In this document: piece by piece, positions 56,851 through 64,000 of the stretch
Layout of the letters: every line of letters starts with the position of its first letter
How positions within the stretch are numbered: position 1 is the first letter of the stretch
NCBI GenBank assembly: GCA_009599575.1
Contig: VWND01000008.1
Coordinates: 62,001-126,000, forward strand
Origin: Blumeriella jaapii
Lineage: Eukaryota > Ascomycota > Leotiomycetes > Helotiales > Drepanopezizaceae
Direction of reading: 5' to 3'
Length of the DNA stretch: 64,000 nt
Position numbers and translations under genes: made by a program
Notes under the pieces: model-generated
Database searches by the model: none
Told to the model about the DNA's origin: nothing
Seen by the model: only the letters and a program-made list of their open reading frames with translations

Positions 56851-59800
56851 ACAATACCGCTATCCTAGATTAATAAGCAGTTTTCGTAAAAATATTTATA
56901 AAACAATTCGATATAATAATTAAAAACGTTAACGAATTTCTATTCGACTACAAAAGCTTCGTTAAAACTGAATTCGTTCGCAAAAGCTTTGATTACGACA
57001 AATTCCTGCTAAACTACGACAACGTTTAAAACCTTTCGCCGAAGCAAAAAAAGCTCGAAATAACAAAAAAAAAGTAACAGACCGAATTTTGCGCTTTTTG
57101 CCAAATTAATAAAAAAAAAATATTCAAAAATACGTTTTTAGTAAAATCACCGGTATTATTTTATTTCGGCATTTCGCTCGCTTTTTCGAAATTATTACTT
57201 TTACGAAAAAAAAAATCTGAATATTAAACGCTTATATTTTTAAAACGCAAGCTTTAAAAGCTAATAACCCAAAAGCCCGCAGATTCATAAGCCTTTTTAC
57301 AGCTGTTTGCAAACTAATCGACGACGCTATGCAATCGCCAAAAAAAGTTTTAATCGGCTGCGAAATCTTAAATCTGACCTTTTTTCAAAGCAAAAGGCTA
57401 AGCGTCGCTAAATGCGGTATTTTTATACCGAGAAAAAAAAAACGACGCTATTCCGATATTTTAAACTTACGACGATAAAAAAAATAAAAAAGCTAATATT
57501 ATTTTCGTTTAATTCGAAAAGATATACGCGGTAGCAATTAACACTTTTAAAACAGCTAAAACAATTCGGCGACTTTTATTTTTAATTATCGAAAACGAAT
57601 CCGAAAACGAAATCAAAAGCGTAATAACAAACAATCGCTTATTCGAATATAAAAAACCTATTATATTTATAAAAACGATTCCGGAAAAAATAAAAACAAA
57701 AAACGTAAAAAAGCGCGCCGACATTTTCGAAATTCTTTTTGTTCGAAAAAAAAAACTATTCGCGTCGCTAACAAAAAAAGCACCGCGAATAAAAACAACC
57801 GAAAATCGACGCCGAATTATAGCTTTTAAATCAATTAATAAAAAACGCGACGATTTTACGAAATTAAATTTAAAAAACGCCGATATTACGAAAAAAAAAA
57901 AACCTAAACGATTTTAAATCTAATTTTTCGAAATTAAATACGCAAATACTAAAAACGTTTGCTGCGTTTAAAAACGTCGTATTATCACCGCTAATACTTT
58001 AAATTTTAATAAAAACATTCAAAATCTCGATTATTATACGCTTCGACCGAAAAAGCCTAAAAAAAAATATCGAAATTATCGCGAAAAAAATTATATAAAA
58101 AGCATAAAATCAGATTACTTTATTTAAAACTTTCGTTTTCGACGACGAAACGATTTAAAAAATTTATTTCGATATTTTTATACAAAAATCAAATAAATCC
58201 GTCAGCTTTTTCCTTTTTGCTTCGAACGAAAACTAAACTAAGCTTTTTTCGAAAAACTGCAAGTATAATACGCTAAAGCAAATAAAAAAAACTTTTGAAA
58301 ACGATAATTCGTTTTTATTCGAACTTTCTTTCGTTAAAAAACTCCGATTTTTTAATTTCGTTTTTACAAATAACGTTAACGTTAGAAAAAACGACAAATT
58401 TTGCTATTTTTACGTATGTTGTTACGCGGCGTACTGCGATTTAATTATAAAAAAAGTTAACGTTGTCGGCTTCGCTAATCGATTCGCTGTTATTAAAAAT
58501 TCGAATTACAACGTATTCGAAATTAATTTTAATAACTAATTTATATTCCGACGAAAAACTGCGAAAATTATTTAAGCGCGTGCGAAAGCTTATTTAGGCT
58601 ACGCAAATTTTAAAGCAAATCCCAAAGCTTTTAGCGCGATTATAAAGCTCGACTAAAACGTAAAAAAATAAAAGCAACGAATATTTTTAAAAGCCGATTT
58701 TTTTAATTTTTCGACCGAAAATATATTTTAAAATTTATTTAAATTAAGCTGCGAATTTGTTAATTACGTAAAGTTTTATAACGAAAAAAACAAGCCATTA
58801 TTGCATTTTATAAAAAAAAAGTAGTTATATATAAGTATTATTTCCGATTGGTTAAAACCCAAAAAGCGTCTATAGCTTTTTTCGCCAATATATTTTACAA
58901 TTTCATTTAATAAGCTTTCAGAATACACCCCGGCCTTTACTTCGCTACTTTAATTATTCGGAATTTCGGAAACTGCCGCCTCGTAACATATTTTAACGTT
59001 TCGATCGCTTTAGGTTTCGCTGATTCCGACCGTATTACGATTATAAAATTCGATATCGCCGATTTTTAAAAAAAAAAAAAAATCGAAAATCTTACCGACG
59101 CTATTTTCGATTATTACGTTCTGCCTATATTCGCATACAATTCGAAAATAATCGAAACTTATCTGCAATTATATTACGACGCTAAGCTAATTAAAACTAT
59201 TCAGAAAAGTCCAGCTTTTTCGTATTTCAGCGCGTTTAAAACAATAGCCTCGGCTATTTTATCGGATTACGAAACCGAAAATTACGAAATAAAAAATAAA
59301 ATAATTTTTATCAGCTTTTCGACTAAGCAAAAGGTTTTCGTCAGATTTAAAACCCAAAAAACCGACGGCGCGATACTAGTTTATTCGAATAATTATACGG
59401 CGTAAAAATACAAAAACCATTTCGAAAACGACAATCCGATAAACAATCTAATACTATTTGTACTGCGGCGAAAGCAATTATAGCATTTTCGGTGGTTTCG
59501 ATTGCAAACGATTATTTCCGAACCATTCCGTGGAATAGTTTTTTTTACAGGCCTCGAAACCCTTTTAAAAGCATTCGTCGGTAAATAACCGTAGTCCGAC
59601 CTATTAGTTTTACGCGAAGCAAAAGCGTTAATCGGTTTTAATCACGACGAATTAATCGATTACTTTTATAATTTTAATACAAAACTTTTCAGCGTTTTTT
59701 GCAAAAAGTAAAATTATATTTAAAAGCTAAAATCTATTATTTACGAAGAAAAATCGTAGAAAGCATTCGTCGCGGCGACATCTAACAATATTATCGACGA

Positions 59801-59990
59801 AAAAGCTATTAGAACGTTCGTAAATCTAAACGATACCTCGATTAATATTTTATCGAGCCATTTTTTAAAAAAACAAAATAAACAAAATAATTCAAACGAT
59901 AAGCGAGACGCTACCCTTTCGTAAAAGCCAATAGCAAAAAGGCCAAAAACAGGCTAAAAGACCGAAAAAATATAAAGCTAAAAAGTTCGG
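56850..59990 (+). pseudogene. B: extra coding-like region downstream of pol, unknown
   Basis: Reading across frames there are long stretches with stops almost only at possible Gln/Trp codons. Examples are ARRFISLFTAVCKLIDDAMQ then KVLIGCEILNL near 57270-57380; FTNNVNVRKNDKFCYFYVCC then YAAYCDLIIKKVNVVGFANR near 58360-58490; FRIHPGLYFATLIIRNFGNC then RLVTYFNVSIALGFADSDRI near 58920-59040; and ILVYSNNYTA, then LLVLREAKALIGFNHDELID near 59600-59660. The Cys-rich FCYFYVCC part resembles no Gag knuckle. I do not recognise a family. It could be a further retroelement gene, a captured gene or another nested element. Confidence 0.5.
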
Positions 59991-60103
59991 TTTTTCGTTG
60001 ATTAGTTTTTAAACTATATAAAATAGACTAAATTGCATTTATTAAAGTTATGTTTTTTTTTGGTCGTAGTCAAAAACGACTACGTATATTATTTAAAACA
60101 GAA

Positions 60104-60371
60104 TATAAAACGGTAATATCTTGTATTAATAAAAGTTAATAGTTTTAGTTATAATCGAAGCATAGACCCTTTCGAAACCCCTCTGCCACTGACTATTTTC
60201 AACAGGTATAAAAGCAAAGCATTCTCTTAAATAATATTATAGATACGCAGTCCAATTCATACTTTTATTTATTTTTTTTTTCTTTTTTTCAGTCTCTTCT
60301 AGAAATTCCCTAGACTATCTTACCCACCGATATATGGCCGTATCAGTCTGGTTTTCCTACCTACTTTTACA
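60104..60371 (+). repeat. 3' LTR of B
   Basis: This 268-bp LTR has a RIPed inner end (tataaaacggtaatatct) and a clean outer end (ggttttcctacctactttta). The TSD atat follows. Confidence 0.93.
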
Positions 60372-60375
60372 ATAT

Positions 60376-61333
60376 TTAAAAAATACGATAAATAATAGCA
60401 ACGGAGCAATAACGAATGCGCGTCGTAAAAGCAAAAAAAAAAAAAACAAAAACACCTAGAAAACCTTAAAACCGCCGTTAAATTAATTTATTTTTATCGT
60501 TAATTTTTTTTTTATTTTTATCGTTATTTTTTTTAAATTCAAAAGCAGCGGCAGGCTAAAAAAAATTAATATTAAACGAATTCGCAAAATATTCGATTTA
60601 TTTTAGTCAAAGCTTTTACGATAGCCGTAGTCGAATCCTGAATTGCAATTACGATATTTTCGTATAAATTTAAAATTTAATTTAATTAATTAAAATAAAT
60701 CCGAGCGACGTTTTCGAAACGTCGGAAAATACGTTTTATACTAGCGTTATTAAATAAAAAAGCCGGCGCAGCTAAGATTTCCAAAACAGCAGCAGCCGCC
60801 AAACCGGCAAAAACGGACGCAGCAGCAGCAGCGGCAGCGGCAATCCGAGCCGCGGCGCGATTCGCACGACTTTCGATTATTATAAAAGCCGAAGCGTTAT
60901 TTTTTTTTAAACGATTTATATAAGCGTCGTAAATAATAAAATCGATAAAAATCTTAGCAAAAGTTTTAGCTTCGGCAGCAAAAAAAAAAAAAACGGCAGC
61001 GGCGGTAGCAGCATCGAAACGATTTATAAAATCGTTAAGGCCCGCGAAAAAGGTTTGCGCTTCGGTAGCGCGTGCGGCAGAAATCTGTAGCTAATTAAAA
61101 GCGAATTCGAATAAAAATTTAAAAAATTTATAAAAAAGCATTAAATATGCGAAGCTTTGCAACGGTTGCATTTTACGCTGAAAAACTCGAAAACGCAAAA
61201 AGGCAAAAAGGCCGTTATAATGCCTTCGCGTAAAATCAGGCGGGCGCACCGAAAATAAATAAAAATCAAAAGTATTTTAAAAGTTCGCGGCGAACGCGGC
61301 GAAAAACAATTAATTAAAATAAAAAAAAGCTAA

Positions 61334-61368
<35 letters not shown>

Positions 61369-61627
61369 AATTAAACAAGAAAATGGCGGCCATTTAAAAA
61401 AAAAAAGCTTTTTCAAAACGAAAATGCGAGCGCTATCGAAAACAAAAAAAACAGAACAGCAGAACAATTACAATTCACGACCAAAAGCGAAAAAAACAGC
61501 TATAATTCACGACCGAAAGCGAAAAAAACCGCACGTTATTCGAAAGCGTAACGCACGTTATATACGAAAGCATACGTACAAAAAAATCAATCGCTTTTAA
61601 AAACCAAAAGCCTAAAAAAAAAAGTAA
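60376..61627 (+). other. A7 chromodomain tail and 3' region
   Basis: It resumes A7 after B: LKNTI..NSNGAITNARRKS and then the family A 3' region with the GCN/NGC-rich block at 60765-60860, ICEALQRLHFTLKNSKTQK near 61150, RKIRRAHRK, RGERGEKQL near 61285 and A tracts to 61365. DRKRKK-like repeats and the polypurine tract aaaaaaaaaagtaa (61613-61627) complete it. Removal of B gives a sequence collinear with A3. Confidence 0.7.
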
Positions 61628-62040
61628 TATCAAAAACCAATATTACGTATATAAATCAAATAATCCGCCAAAACTTTCTGTTTTTTATTAACTTTCGAAT
61701 AATATTTTCTGCGGATAGGCCGTAAAAGCCGAATAATATTATAAAAGCTGAAAATAATATTTAAGTAAAACATTTTATAAAAATAATTGCTAAAAAATCA
61801 ATTATTAAGGTTATATTAAAAAGAATTAAAAAAAGGTCGGGATAAGGGCTGGAAAGCATATTAAATAGGATTCGCCTGGTTTCTTAGGAAATACTTTTTT
61901 CGAAGGCTCCACCCCTCCTTTTGTACTTATACACGCCTTTTACTAGAAATGTAAAAGGTAAAGATCAGTCTGACTATTAACCCAACCTTATCTGAGCTTT
62001 ATTATCTGAACTAGTGTTTCCCTGCCTTTCAATTCTTATA
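61628..62040 (+). repeat. 3' LTR of A7
   Basis: This 413-bp LTR starts tatcaaaaacc, RIPed, and ends cleanly ccctgcctttcaattcttat. The TSD tatta follows. Confidence 0.95.
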
Positions 62041-62400
62041 TATTACCTTTCGGTTTTCGAACGCACCAGCAATTTTCCAAGCGTATATTAATTAAGTTTT
62101 AGTCGGTTTAATAAATATTACGTATATAATTTATTTCGACGATATTCTAATATTTTCCGAAAATCCCGACGATTATACAAACGCGGTAAAAAAAGTTTTC
62201 GAAAGATTTCGTATTAATAAACTTTACGGAAATCTGAAAAAATATGCTTTCGATACGAATACGATTGAGTTTCTAAGCTTCGTCGTTATTTCTACGAGAA
62301 TTAAAATGGACTTAAAAAAAGTAAATAATATTCGGAAATAGCCTTTTTTTACTACGTAGCGAAATATTTAAATATTTTTGGGTTTTACCAATTTTTACAA
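62041..62400 (+). pseudogene. A6 reverse transcriptase, C-terminal part, YFDD kept
   Basis: It continues from 43367: [17 protein letters not shown] residues, then NITYIIYFDDILIFSENPDD at about 62110-62170, then INKLYGNLKKYAFDTNTIEF. The catalytic box is intact. FLGFTNFYKRFI follows near 62380. Confidence 0.87.
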
Positions 62401-63460
62401 ACGTTTTATTAAAAACTACGCTAAGCTTTGCCGATCTATTACAAATCTTTTAAAAAAAATACAACGAAGAAAAATATCGGGCCCTTTTCGTTTTTTATCC
62501 GAAGCGAAAGTCGCTTTTTTACTTTTAAAAAAAAAGTTTTGCTAAGCATCGATTCTACGCTATTTCGATTTTCGATTAAAAATCCAAATCGAAACAAACG
62601 CTTCGAAATTCGTTATAAACGAAATATTATTTTAATTATTCGAAAAAAGTGCGGAAGCACGTTGGCATTTTATCGCGTATTATTCGAAAAAGCTTTTTTT
62701 TATAAAACAAAAATACGAGGTTTACGACGCTGAGCTAATAGCTATAATTTACGCTTTTAAATAATAAAGCTAATATTTACGTAGCGCTTCCGACGTTATT
62801 ATTATACGTATAAATTATTACAATCTGAAATACTTTTTTACGAAAAAACGTTTAAACGAACGCTAAGCGAAATAAGCCGACGAATTAGCTGAATACGATT
62901 TTGCAATCGAATATAAAACAAAAGTTTTTAATTCGGCGGATAGTTTTTTCCGCCGGCCAAATTTAAAAAAAAATTTAGAAAAAAATAACGAACAGCTATT
63001 TACGTTGCATCGTAAGCTAAAATTAGCTTATTTAAGAAATTTTAAAATGTTTTTCGTAATAAAAACACGCTTAAAATCGGAATATAAACTATTTCGCGCC
63101 GATAAATATTCGAAGCTTTTGTTAACGGAATTAAAAAGTAGAAAACAAGCGAGAAAAAGCTAAATAAAAGGCTTTTTCGCCGAATTATTTTTTGCTAATA
63201 TTATTAATTGCAAATAATATATATTACGAAGCGTAGCCGTTATATTGCTATAATCCGAAACGGCTAATAACGAGCTAGCAAAACCGATTTATAAAATTAT
63301 TTTTAAATTGTAAAAATCTGATTTTTTTGTATTATAAAGAACGTACGAATCGGCTTCGCAAAGCAGTCGAGCCGGGTTCGAAAAATATTGGCGTATAAGC
63401 TAAAATAAATTACTACGTTACAAAAGACGTGCGTATATTCCGAATAAAAACGCTATTAAA
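62401..63460 (+). pseudogene. A6 RNase H and linker
   Basis: This is collinear with A7 46745-47800. The core starts KIQIETNASKFVI near 62580, with HDAEL near 62727, DELAEYDFAIEYK near 62880 and the terminus NSADSFFRRPN near 62935. The frame 62428-62733 is a shifted reading of the same stretch. The linker to integrase extends to 63460. Confidence 0.8.
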
Positions 63461-64000
63461 AGCGAAATATTAAAAATTAATTACAACGATTCGACCGCCG
63501 GCTATTAAGACTTTCGGCAAACGCTAAAACTGGTCGAAAAAAAGTATTTCTGGCCTGGTTTACGAGGCGACGTAAAGCGTTACGTTAATACGTATGGAAA
63601 ATGCTAAAAAAACAAATTTAAAAAACACCGATCTTATAGCGAATTAGCTTTTTTTTCGATTTTTACGAAATTTTAAAAAAAAATAATTATAAATTTTATT
63701 ACGAATTTATTTTTTAGCAAAAAACGAAATCGTATTTACGATTCGATATTCGTTATAATAAACCGATATACGAAGCTATCGAAATATATACCGATACAAA
63801 AAACGATTTCAGCCTCAGATTTGGCTAAAATATTTATATAATACGTTTATAAAAATTTTGACTGTTTTAAAAAGATTATTATAAACAAAGGGTTAGTTTT
63901 CACTAGTAAATTCTGGTTTTTAGTAATATTTCATTTACAAATACGACGTCGATTAAGCACCGTTTTCCATTTTTAAACCGATAGCCAAACGGAACGTTAA
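63461..64000 (+). pseudogene. A6 integrase, N-terminal part, cut by the window edge
   Basis: The zinc region YNDSTAGY..FRQTLKLV then KKYFWPGLRGDVKRYVNTYG is at 63478-63610, with His to Tyr. The first core motif IINFITNLFF is near 63680, and IITNKGLVFTSKFWF near 63885 is the second catalytic motif, Asp to Asn. The sequence runs off the window before the Glu motif. Confidence 0.82.

Larger units (their letters stand above)
49062..60371 (+). mobile_element. B: complete plus-strand Ty3/gypsy-type element, 11.31 kb
   Basis: The 268-bp LTRs at 49062-49329 and 60104-60371 start TGTAAAACGG and end TTTTACA, with a 4-bp TSD atat (49058-49061 and 60372-60375). Domain order is leader, gag, protease, RT/RNase H, integrase and then about 4 kb of extra sequence. 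RIP is strong throughout the interior. It is inserted in the A7 chromodomain. Confidence 0.93.
43368..62040 (+). mobile_element. A7: complete plus-strand family A chromovirus carrying B
   Basis: The 413-bp LTRs at 43368-43780 and 61628-62040 are flanked by a perfect TSD tatta (43363-43367 and 62041-62045). Without B and one TSD copy it is about 7.36 kb, the same as A1. It is inserted in the A6 RT. It has all family A domains, with B in the chromodomain. Confidence 0.95.
37269..64000 (+). mobile_element. A6: plus-strand family A chromovirus, partial, heavily nested
   Basis: The 5' LTR starts at 37269 (left flank ggcgt). The element runs through gag, zinc knuckles, protease and RT, and after A7 continues with RT, RNase H and integrase to the window edge. 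Insertions are a 1.03-kb non-LTR-like element in the LTR, F at 40766-42804 and A7 at 43368-62040. Its 3' end is outside the window. Confidence 0.92.

Noticed and set aside
1..64000. tRNA, rRNA or host protein gene
   Set aside because: I looked on both strands between and inside elements and found only retroelement pieces; all intervals are assigned to a layer of the nest.

Overview
The window looks like a gene-free, AT-rich repeat block from a filamentous ascomycete (Pezizomycotina). It is built almost entirely of LTR retrotransposons inserted into one another. Copies of the same element differ mainly by C-to-T and G-to-A transitions, and coding regions are broken by TGG-to-stop, CAA-to-stop, Asp-to-Asn, Gly-to-Lys/Ser and His-to-Tyr type changes. 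That is the signature of repeat-induced point mutation (RIP). I found no host gene, rRNA, tRNA or CRISPR array. Family names A to F are mine.

Elements. Family A (about 7.37 kb, LTR about 413 bp, TSD 5 bp) is a Ty3/gypsy chromovirus with gag, two zinc knuckles, protease, RT, RNase H, integrase and chromodomain, plus about 1.2 kb of unexplained sequence before the 3' LTR. Family C (about 6.4 kb, LTR 267-272 bp) and family D (6.43 kb, LTR 277 bp) are more compact chromoviruses whose pol stop codon abuts the 3' LTR. Family B (11.31 kb, LTR 268 bp, 4-bp TSD) is a Ty3/gypsy-type element with a large extra region after pol. E is a fragment with an LTR-like end. F is a 2.04-kb element without a gene, flanked by TA and built round a long inverted repeat of GGT/CCA-type minisatellite. 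One more insertion, 1.03 kb with a 13-bp TSD and a (TAG)n end, looks like a truncated non-LTR retroelement.

Layout. A4 (+, only 34368-34584 visible) is the deepest layer. A3 (+) is inserted in A4 and ends at 34367. A2 (+) is inserted in the A3 integrase and ends at 25766. Inside A2 lie A0 (-, 1-1750), D (-, 4430-10855) and C2 (+, 11151-24943), and C2 carries A1 (-, 15936-23303). C1 (+, 26126-32521) sits in A3. A5 (-, from 34585) is inserted in A4. E (from 36678) is in A5, and A6 (+, from 37269) is in E. A6 holds the non-LTR-like insertion in its 5' LTR, F (40766-42804) in its pol, and A7 (+, 43368-62040) in its RT. A7 holds B (+, 49062-60371) in its chromodomain. Target-site duplications and re-joined host reading confirm seven of these steps: A1, A7, B, C1, C2, D and the non-LTR-like insertion.

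No element appears functional. C1 is the least decayed: it keeps YLDD in RT and D, D, E in integrase. The main novelties are F, the extra coding-like region of B, the conserved 3' region of family A, the un-RIPed 1.03-kb insertion, a RIP pattern that leaves CpG largely intact, and a gradient of RIP across every LTR in which the outer half is much cleaner than the inner half.
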